A stretch of 64,000 nt of DNA, from the NCBI GenBank assembly GCA_964542475.1, contig CAZIUL010000007.1, positions 1 through 64,000 of the forward strand. The letters are read 5' to 3'. Positions 45,710 through 52,448 of this stretch are shown here, one piece after another. The notes below the pieces were generated by a model that did no database searches, had not been told where the DNA came from, and worked only from the letters and a program-made list of their open reading frames with translations. Positions within the stretch are counted from its first letter, which is position 1, and each line of letters begins with the position of its first letter. Made by a program: the position numbers and the translations under genes. The stretch is from CAZIUL01 sp964542475. Lineage in GTDB: Bacteria > Planctomycetota > B15-G4 > CAYZWU01.

Positions 45710-46960
45710 TCACCTGTCAAAGCAGGGAACGTCCAGCTGCACGCCGCCTTTCATGGCTGACTGGTGTGCCACAATGCCTGGCGCTGTCATGGCAATGGAC
45801 TCGTAGATGTCAACCGCCGGCTCGCGCATTTCAGCAACCGACTCGATGAACTCAGCCGCCAGAAAGGCGGCACTCCCGCCGTGGCCGCTCGGGTGCCGCA
45901 TCGGCTTGGGAAGCCTGTCGGTCTTCCAGTACTCGGGTACCTCCCAGGCCGTGTAACCGCCTTCCAGCCTCATCATGCCCTGCGGCTGTCCCCCCGAACC
46001 CGCCATGTAGCACGACATCTTCTCGCCAAGCCACTGGCCGCGCTCGCCGTGTGCGGCCACCTGCCAGAACACGCTGAACCGGCAGATGTTCCCCTTGTTC
46101 GTGACGCCGATTGCCATCTCGTTGTCGAAGGGGTTCCCGTAAACGTTTTCCCCGGGTTCAGGAAAGCTGCGGCCCACCCTCTGTCCCGTGCAGGAAACCC
46201 TGACTATCCTCTCCCCGGTCACGCCGATCAGAAGCCCCAGCGAATGGGTGGGATATAGCATGGGCGGATACCCGAAGCGCCAGGATTTCTTCCCCTGCCA
46301 CACGGACAGTGGATGCCCCTTTGCGCAGATACCAGGATGGTAGTATTCCACCTCTGAACAGCAGAGCCTTCCGAAATCGCCGGCCTCGTACAGTTCGCGC
46401 GCCGCCATGCAGGGCTGGCGGTAGTAGCTGGACTCGTGCATCATGTAGATGAGCCCGGTCCGCTCCACAAGCCTCTTGAGCATGCCCAGGTCATCAAGGG
46501 TCAGCGCCGCGGGGCAGGCACAGGTCACGTGTTTACCCGCCTCCATGCATAGCGCAACGTGCCTGGCGTGACTCGGCGCGTCAGTGAACACGGCCACGGC
46601 ATCAAAGGTGCCGTAGGCCTTCTCCAACATCTCTTCGAGGGACGAAAACACCGATTTGCATCCATACCGATTCACGAGCGCCTGCCTGCGTTCCTTGACA
46701 AGATCGGTGACCGCTGTGACCTCACACATCGGGTGTTCGTGCCAGTGCTGCGCCGCTCCAAAGCCGCCGCCTACAACGGCAAGCCGCACCTTTTCGCTTC
46801 CATTTCCTGTGACGCGCGGGCAACCTTTCCCAGCGGGCTCTGCCCCGTCAGCGCCCTGCTTCGACACCAATGCCGCGCCCGTGCCCAGCACAGCAGCCCC
46901 TGCCATGCCGAGAAACCTTCTCCGGGTCGGTGTATCCACGCTCTCGCCCTTGTTCTTCAT
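45710..46960 (-). CDS. Tat-exported Gfo/Idh/MocA-family oxidoreductase
   Basis: A 416-residue protein with a twin-arginine signal (TRRRFLGMAGAAVLG) and a Rossmann domain starting RLAVVGGGFGAAQHW (about 59-73). At the position of the family's catalytic EKP motif it has ACP (CACPAALT, about 147-154), so the usual Lys is missing, which may mean binding without classic hydride chemistry or a different reaction. Tat-exported members are common in PVC and related genomes and act on sugars or glycosides. AAGGAG lies upstream of the ATG. It sits downstream of the LanC-like gene on the same strand, 36 bases apart. Confidence 0.85.
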   Translation of the reverse strand: MKNKGESVDTPTRRRFLGMAGAAVLGTGAALVSKQGADGAEPAGKGCPRVTGNGSEKVRLAVVGGGFGAAQHWHEHPMCEVTAVTDLVKERRQALVNRYGCKSVFSSLEEMLEKAYGTFDAVAVFTDAPSHARHVALCMEAGKHVTCACPAALTLDDLGMLKRLVERTGLIYMMHESSYYRQPCMAARELYEAGDFGRLCCSEVEYYHPGICAKGHPLSVWQGKKSWRFGYPPMLYPTHSLGLLIGVTGERIVRVSCTGQRVGRSFPEPGENVYGNPFDNEMAIGVTNKGNICRFSVFWQVAAHGERGQWLGEKMSCYMAGSGGQPQGMMRLEGGYTAWEVPEYWKTDRLPKPMRHPSGHGGSAAFLAAEFIESVAEMREPAVDIYESIAMTAPGIVAHQSAMKGGVQLDVPCFDR

Positions 46961-46996
46961 CGCAACAAACTCCTTACATCCGGTTGATGGGAACAG

Positions 46997-48316
46997 TCAA
47001 AACGGATCATCCGGAAGGGTTACAACCGACTTTTCGCCCTGATCAAAGGCATCCAATTGAAGAAGCAGCATGCCTATACCGGCCACGCCCTGCATGTACC
47101 CGGTCTGGGCGACCAGGAAGCCGGGCCTTACCCTATGCTCGGCCTGAACCCACTTCAGTCCGTTGTCATCGCGCATACCGCGTGAAAGCATGTCCTCGGC
47201 CGCGCGCCTGGCGAACACAAGGTACTCCTTTGCACCGGTCACCTTGTGGAGGCTTAAAAAGAAGCCCGCCACACCTGCCGAACCGCAGCACACGCCGGCG
47301 TTGTTCCAGAAACCGGGCGGTCTTTTTTCAGGGACACCGCTTTGCATGACAGCCTCAGCCGCCCTGTGAAGCGCCTCGAGCCAGTGCTTGTCTCCCGTCA
47401 CTTTCCACAGCATGTAATAAAGCCTGGCGGTTCCAGGCGGACCGTGGCACCAGCCAAGGTAGAAGAGATTCTCTCCGCCCGGCTCGTGGTGAAAGATCAG
47501 GCCGTTCCTGTTCGTGACTTTTTCGAGATACCTCGCACCGGCCAGCGCACCTTCCAAAAACGCATCTTCCCCGGTTTCTTTGTAAAGCGACACGAGAAAG
47601 AAGCAGACCCCGGCAGTGCCGTGTGAAAAGTTGGGCATGAAAAAAGCGCCGCCCCGCTCGATCGGCCACTTCATGCCTCCATTTTCCGGGATGCCGTCCT
47701 CGAGCAGCGAACGGCCGATGCGCGCGGCAGCAGAACCCGCTTCTTCGAGGTCCATGTTCCGGGCGGCATAGAGCATGAACAGGCCCGCACCAGCGCGGCC
47801 GCTGATGATGTCCGTCACCGGGCACCATCCCTTTTGTTCCGATGCATGTGAAATCAGTCGGACGCATCTGAGAGCGCCTTCACGGTACCCGGGCCTGCCT
47901 GTCGCCTTGAAAACCTCCTCCAGAACGAAACCGATGCCGGCCACGCCGGTGTAAAGACCCGCGCCTTCAGGAGTGTCGATCGAGCCGGGAAGAGCATCCA
48001 GCAGGTAGTCAGCTCCTGCCATGGCCTCGTCCAGAGGGGAGGAGCAGCCGGTGGCCCTGTGAAGCTCAAGGAAGAAGAGGACAACTCCGGGCACGCCCTT
48101 GTACAGATCAATTGCCACGGAATCAGGCTCATCCGGATCAGCGGGCCAGGCTGTTCCACCGCCCGTCTCAATCGCGCTCGAACGGATCCAGCCGGCAGTC
48201 TCCACCGCGCCGGCAAGCCAGGGCCTGCTCTCGTCAACAGGTTCTCTTACACAAAGCGGCATGCACGCGGAACATGCTGCCATTGCAACCAGCCACCATA
48301 GGGTCATCTCTTTCAT
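46997..48316 (-). CDS. Exported LanC-like (alpha/alpha)7 toroid protein
   Basis: About 439 residues from ATG 48316. The N-terminus (MKEMTLWWLVAMAACSAC) looks like a lipoprotein or export signal. Seven GxxG helix-start motifs follow (DLYKGVPGV, GLYTGVAGI, IISGRAGA, NFSHGTAGV, GWCHGPPGT, GVCCGSAGV, GYMQGVAGI), the full toroid of LanC cyclases. The LanC zinc ligands map to Cys 290 (WCHG) and Cys 343, but the third (His in NisC) is Cys 344. His 232 in SHG matches the conserved active-site His. No lanthipeptide precursor or dehydratase is nearby. The 128-residue upstream frame lacks a start signal. Confidence 0.82.
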   Translation of the reverse strand: MKEMTLWWLVAMAACSACMPLCVREPVDESRPWLAGAVETAGWIRSSAIETGGGTAWPADPDEPDSVAIDLYKGVPGVVLFFLELHRATGCSSPLDEAMAGADYLLDALPGSIDTPEGAGLYTGVAGIGFVLEEVFKATGRPGYREGALRCVRLISHASEQKGWCPVTDIISGRAGAGLFMLYAARNMDLEEAGSAAARIGRSLLEDGIPENGGMKWPIERGGAFFMPNFSHGTAGVCFFLVSLYKETGEDAFLEGALAGARYLEKVTNRNGLIFHHEPGGENLFYLGWCHGPPGTARLYYMLWKVTGDKHWLEALHRAAEAVMQSGVPEKRPPGFWNNAGVCCGSAGVAGFFLSLHKVTGAKEYLVFARRAAEDMLSRGMRDDNGLKWVQAEHRVRPGFLVAQTGYMQGVAGIGMLLLQLDAFDQGEKSVVTLPDDPF

Positions 48317-48464
48317 CCTGTCCGCTCTCCATGATCCGGGATCACCAAGCTCTCGGTTTCCCCTGCCTTGGATTATAACCCGAATTTTCTTGAGGCACCC
48401 CCAAAAGAAGGATACCTTTTCTGCATCAGTGGCTGCTTTTTTACCGGTGAAAACAGGATAGCGT

Positions 48465-49574
48465 ATGAAAACGAATGATCTGAAAACACCCGCTTTTGTG
48501 ATCATACTCGAAAAACTAAAAAGCAACGCGGGCAGGATGATCAAGAGGGCGCAAGAGCGCGGAATAGGGCTCAGGCCGCATGTGAAAACCCACAAGACCG
48601 TTGAGATCGCGCGCATGCAGGTGGGCGACGGCCCTTCCATGATCACGGTCTCCACCCTTGCCGAGGCGCGGCATTTTGCCGAAGCAGGGTTCGAGGACAT
48701 AACCTATGCCTTTCCCATCACTCCGAACAAGCTCGAAGAGGCCGCGGAGATCGCGGGCAAGCTCAAGAGCCTCAACCTCATCGTTGACCACTGGGCTCCC
48801 GCGTCAGAGCTCCTTTCCTTCGCCAGAACCCGCGGGATCCGCTTCCCGGTTTTCTTGAAGGTGGACCCCGGGCTCAACAGGGCGGGGGTGGACCCGGAAA
48901 GCAAGGAAGGCCTGATGCTGGCCCAGCAGCTTCACACTGATGACTCGATCGATTTCAAGGGGATCCTGACCCACGCGGGGCAGGCTTACATGTGCAAAAA
49001 CCGCGAAGAGATCGTGAACGCGGCTGAGCAGGAGCGCGAGGTCATGACCACGTTCGCGGACAAGCTGCAAAAAAACGGCGTGCCGTGCCCCGCCAGAAGC
49101 GTTGGCTCCACACCCACCGCGGTTCTTGGCGAGTCGTGGGAGGGCGTGACCGAGATCCGCCCGGGAAACTACGTCTTTTTCGACAGGCTCCAGGCGGATA
49201 TCGGCACGTGCAGCCGGGACGAATGGGCAATGTTCGTGCTCGCAACGGTGTCGGGGCATTATCCCTCGCGAAACGCAATGCTGATCGATGCGGGCGCTCT
49301 TGCGCTATCCAAGGATCCGGGCGCTGTTCATGTGCGCAAAGAACCAACATTCGGAGAGGTCGCAGGGCATCCCCGTCTCGAAATCAAATCACTCTCGCAG
49401 GAACACGGCATCATCGAAAGTCGGGATCCGATAAAGTACAACGATTTCCCCATCGGCAGCGAAATCCGCATCATCCCAAACCACTCGTGCCTCGCAGCAG
49501 CGCTTTTTTCCAGGTACCACGTACTCGACGGCGACGAAGTGACAGGTGAGTGGGTTCCCGTGCGCGGATGGTAG
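48465..49574 (+). CDS. D-threonine aldolase / D-serine dehydratase-like PLP enzyme
   Basis: A 369-residue fold-type III PLP enzyme of the DSD1 group. The N-terminal Ala-racemase-like barrel begins LKTPAFVIILEKLKSNAGRM and carries the PLP Lys 41 in RPHVKTHKT. Further landmarks are KVDPGLNRAGV, SVGSTPTA (phosphate site) and the C-terminal metal pair NHSC (His and Cys), which support a D-threonine aldolase or D-serine dehydratase type. The actual substrate is not clear. It is divergent from the LanC-like gene and upstream of the two phosphohexomutases, with no known pathway link. Confidence 0.82.
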   Translation: MKTNDLKTPAFVIILEKLKSNAGRMIKRAQERGIGLRPHVKTHKTVEIARMQVGDGPSMITVSTLAEARHFAEAGFEDITYAFPITPNKLEEAAEIAGKLKSLNLIVDHWAPASELLSFARTRGIRFPVFLKVDPGLNRAGVDPESKEGLMLAQQLHTDDSIDFKGILTHAGQAYMCKNREEIVNAAEQEREVMTTFADKLQKNGVPCPARSVGSTPTAVLGESWEGVTEIRPGNYVFFDRLQADIGTCSRDEWAMFVLATVSGHYPSRNAMLIDAGALALSKDPGAVHVRKEPTFGEVAGHPRLEIKSLSQEHGIIESRDPIKYNDFPIGSEIRIIPNHSCLAAALFSRYHVLDGDEVTGEWVPVRGW

Positions 49575-49599
49575 GAGAGGCCGGATCCCTCCTAAATCA

Positions 49600-49622
49600 T
49601 TAACAATTGACAATTAACAATT
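49600..49622. repeat. Short AACAATT-type tandem repeat
   Basis: The gap between the PLP enzyme and the mutase gene contains successive units TTAACAATT, GACAATT and AACAATT. Such AT-rich units are scattered in many bacterial genomes. No function is evident. Confidence 0.45.
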
Positions 49623-49662
49623 AGCAGGGTAAAAAAAAGCCGGGTTACATAAGGACAAGCAG

Positions 49663-51021
49663 GTGAAACAGCTCAAGATAGCAAGCTCCTCGGTTCGCGG
49701 CGTGACAGGCATCGGTTTGACGCCGGAGCTCGTTACGGACTTCGCGTGCGCCTTCGGAACTTGGGTGGAAGGATGCGATGTTGTGCTTGCAAGGGACACC
49801 AGGCGGTCGTCGCCAATGTTCGAGGCAGCCGCGCTTTCGGGACTGATCTCTACCGGATGCGATGTAAAGAACGCGGGCGTGTGCCCGACCCCGGTCGCGC
49901 AGCACCTGGTAAGGCGGTTCGAAACCGACGGCGCCATAGTGGTGACCGGCAGCCACAACAGCTCGGAGTGGAACGCGCTTAAATTCGTCAACAGAGACGG
50001 CGCGCTTCTGAACCGCATCCAGGGAGAGGAGGTTCTCGACCTGTATCACCTCGGCGAGTTCACCAAGGCTTCGTGGGATCGCCTCGGAAAAGAGATCCCG
50101 ACCAGCGACTACGCGGCCCAATACTTCGATGAAACCGTGGACAAGGTGGACACTGCAGCAATCCGGGAAGCCGGCTTTCGCGTGGTGGTCGACCTTGCGA
50201 ACGGCACAGCGGGCACGATCATCCATGACTTCCTGTCGCTTCTCGGGTGCAAGCCGGTCCTGATCAACGAAGAGAGGGAAGGCAACTTCGCCCACTACCC
50301 TGGTCCGACAATAAGAAACATGGCGCAGCTCGCCTCCCTGCTGAAACACATAAAAGCGGATGTGGGGTTCGCGATCAACACCGACGCGGATGCGGTGGGC
50401 GTGGTCACGGAAAAAGGCGAGGCCCTGTCAGAGGAATGCACGTTCCCCTTGATTGCCGACCACCTCTTGACCAAAAAGAAGGCTTTGGTGGTCACCAACC
50501 TCTCGACCTCCATGATGATCGACAATATCGTTGAAAAACACGGCGGGAGCCTGATACGCACCAAGATCGGCGAGGGCAACGTGATCTTCAGGGCCATCAA
50601 CGAAAACGCGTACCTGGCGGGCGAGGGAAGCGGCGGTGTTGCATGCCTTCCCGTGGCATGCGCTTTCGACGCCTTCATGTCCATGGCGTTCATACTCGAG
50701 GCCATGGCAAAGCGCGGGAAGAAGCCTTCCGAGCTTCGCGCCGGGCTCCCTTCGTTCACCATGCTGAAAGGGGAAATAGCCGCATCCTCCAGCCGGGTCT
50801 ACCACGCCCTGGAAGAGACACGCACGCTCTTTCGGAACGAGAACGTAGACCTCAAGGACGGGGTGCGAGTTCAATGGCCGAACCTGTGGCTCCACGTGAG
50901 GTCATCCAACACAGAACCTGTGCTGCGCGTGTTCGTGGAAGGAGAGGACGAGGACAAGGCGAAGCGCCTCTTTTACGACATGGTCCAGCGCTTGACCGTT
51001 GTTGTCGATGGAAAATCATGA
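49663..51021 (+). CDS. Phosphohexomutase paralogue with altered metal loop
   Basis: A 452-residue alpha-D-phosphohexomutase from a GTG with AAGGA six bases upstream. The phospho-serine loop is TGSHNSSEWN (Ser 97), the sugar loop GEGSGG (320-325) and the phosphate loop RSSNTEPVLR are present. In the metal loop the family's D-x-D-x-D-R is N-T-D-A-D-A (239-244): the first Asp is Asn and the Arg is lost. The downstream paralogue keeps all of these. The substrate could be mannose, glucose or glucosamine phosphate; activity may be reduced or different. ATGA overlap with the next gene. Confidence 0.88.
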   Translation: MKQLKIASSSVRGVTGIGLTPELVTDFACAFGTWVEGCDVVLARDTRRSSPMFEAAALSGLISTGCDVKNAGVCPTPVAQHLVRRFETDGAIVVTGSHNSSEWNALKFVNRDGALLNRIQGEEVLDLYHLGEFTKASWDRLGKEIPTSDYAAQYFDETVDKVDTAAIREAGFRVVVDLANGTAGTIIHDFLSLLGCKPVLINEEREGNFAHYPGPTIRNMAQLASLLKHIKADVGFAINTDADAVGVVTEKGEALSEECTFPLIADHLLTKKKALVVTNLSTSMMIDNIVEKHGGSLIRTKIGEGNVIFRAINENAYLAGEGSGGVACLPVACAFDAFMSMAFILEAMAKRGKKPSELRAGLPSFTMLKGEIAASSSRVYHALEETRTLFRNENVDLKDGVRVQWPNLWLHVRSSNTEPVLRVFVEGEDEDKAKRLFYDMVQRLTVVVDGKS

Positions 51022-52382
51022 GCAAGCTTACTTCACTAAAGATCAGCATATCCGGCGTGCGCGGGATCGTCGGGCTGTCGCTCACCCCCCAGCTAGTGGC
51101 CTCTTTTTCGGCGGCGTTCGGAAGCTACGCGGGGCGTGGTCCCATCCTTGTCGGGTCGGATACGCGACCATCCAGGCACATGGTCACGCGCGCTGTTTTC
51201 GCGGGCCTTCTCGGAACGGGTGCCGAGGTCCATGACCTCGGGATCTGCCCGGTGCCGTCTGTTCAGATGCACGTGAGGAAAACGGGTGCTTACGGCGGAA
51301 TCGCGGTCACGGCGAGCCACAACCCCATCGAGTGGAATGCCATGAAGTTCGTCGGGTCGGAAGGGCTCTTCCTGAACCAGCACAGGGCGGAGGAACTCCT
51401 CGACATCTACCACCAGGGCGAGTTCCGCCGCGTTCCGGACCGGGAGATAAGGAGCGTGAAACAGGATCCGGGCGCGTTCTCCACACACATGGCTGCTGTT
51501 CTCGATTTCGTGGACCGCGACAAGATCGCCTCCGGGAAGTTCCGGGTGGCTGTGGATTGCGTGAACGGCGCTGCATCGGAAGCCACCCCGATACTTCTGG
51601 AGGAGCTCGGCTGCGAGGTTGTCGCGATCAACACAGCCACGGACAAACCGTTCCCCCACGCGCCAGAGCCCCTGGCGGAGAACCTGACAGAGCTTGTCTC
51701 CCTCGCGAAAGACGAAAAGGCGGACATAGCGTTCGCACAAGATGCAGATGCCGACCGCCTCGCCATCGTTTGCCCGCAAAACGGTGCTATCGGTGAAGAG
51801 TACACGGTTGCCTTGGCCATGAAACAGGTGCTCAAAAGGCAAAAAGCGCCTGTTGTCGTAAACCTGTCCACTACCATGCTCGTAGAGGACCTCGCGTCCG
51901 AGCATGGGGTCGATGTGTTTCGCACAAAGGTCGGGGAAATCAATGTTGTGGAGGAGATGATAGCGAAAAACGGCGCCGTGGGAGGCGAAGGAAACGGTGG
52001 TGTCATCATCCCTGCGATCCACCCGTGCAGGGACAGCTTCGGCGGTATGGCGGTTATTCTGCAGCTCCTTGCGGAAGAAGAAAAGCCGCTGCACGAAATC
52101 GTCGGATCCATGCCCCGCTATTCCATAGTGAAGCAAAAGCTCGCCTGCCCGTCCGAATGCGTATTTGCCGTACTCAAACGGATCGAAAAAATGTTCGGCA
52201 AGGAAGCCGACATAGACCACAGCGACGGCATAAGACTCGCGTGGAAGGACAGGTGGGTCCAGGTCCGCGCATCCAACACCGAGCCGATCGTCCGCGTCAT
52301 CACCGAGGCACGCGCGGAAAGCGAGGCGGAGGCTTTCGCCGACCGGGTCATGGCCGAGGTGAGGCGGGTGGTTGGGGAGTAG
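51018..52382 (+). CDS. Phosphohexomutase (phosphomannomutase/phosphoglucosamine mutase type)
   Basis: A 454-residue mutase with intact motifs: phospho-serine loop TASHNPIEWN (Ser 100), metal loop D-A-D-A-D-R (242-247), sugar loop GEGNGGVI and phosphate loop RASNTEPIVR. It interconverts 1- and 6-phosphates of hexoses or hexosamines, feeding GDP-mannose or UDP-GlcNAc synthesis or the use of mannose 1-phosphate released by GH130. The start overlaps the previous stop; the longer frame from 50643 lies inside that gene. Probably a tandem duplication followed by divergence of the first copy. Confidence 0.92.
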   Translation: MSKLTSLKISISGVRGIVGLSLTPQLVASFSAAFGSYAGRGPILVGSDTRPSRHMVTRAVFAGLLGTGAEVHDLGICPVPSVQMHVRKTGAYGGIAVTASHNPIEWNAMKFVGSEGLFLNQHRAEELLDIYHQGEFRRVPDREIRSVKQDPGAFSTHMAAVLDFVDRDKIASGKFRVAVDCVNGAASEATPILLEELGCEVVAINTATDKPFPHAPEPLAENLTELVSLAKDEKADIAFAQDADADRLAIVCPQNGAIGEEYTVALAMKQVLKRQKAPVVVNLSTTMLVEDLASEHGVDVFRTKVGEINVVEEMIAKNGAVGGEGNGGVIIPAIHPCRDSFGGMAVILQLLAEEEKPLHEIVGSMPRYSIVKQKLACPSECVFAVLKRIEKMFGKEADIDHSDGIRLAWKDRWVQVRASNTEPIVRVITEARAESEAEAFADRVMAEVRRVVGE

Positions 52383-52388
52383 TGTTCT

Positions 52389-52414
52389 GGAGGGCGGCAG
52401 TCTCTTGCCGCCTC
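52389..52414. repeat. Palindromic intergenic repeat (GGAGGGCGGC family), copy 1
   Basis: GGAGGGCGGC and GCCGCCTC arms frame a hairpin (GGCGGCA/TTGCCGCC) between the convergent mutase and clpC genes. A reverse copy at 61095-61120 matches it at 24 of 26 bases. It may act as a bidirectional terminator, though no T tract follows. Confidence 0.6.
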
Positions 52415-52448
52415 TTGATTGGGTTTTGGATGCGAGCCCGGTTTCGGA

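Noticed and set aside
46997..48316. Lanthipeptide biosynthesis cluster
   Set aside because: Only the LanC-like gene is present; no LanB/LanM dehydratase, precursor peptide or ABC exporter lies nearby.
48317..48700. 128-codon N-terminal extension of the LanC-like protein
   Set aside because: It would bury the export signal and crosses the divergent PLP-enzyme start; no ribosome site supports it.
50643..51017. 125-codon extension of the second phosphohexomutase
   Set aside because: It lies inside the first mutase in another frame; the ATGA overlap at 51018 gives the normal family N-terminus.
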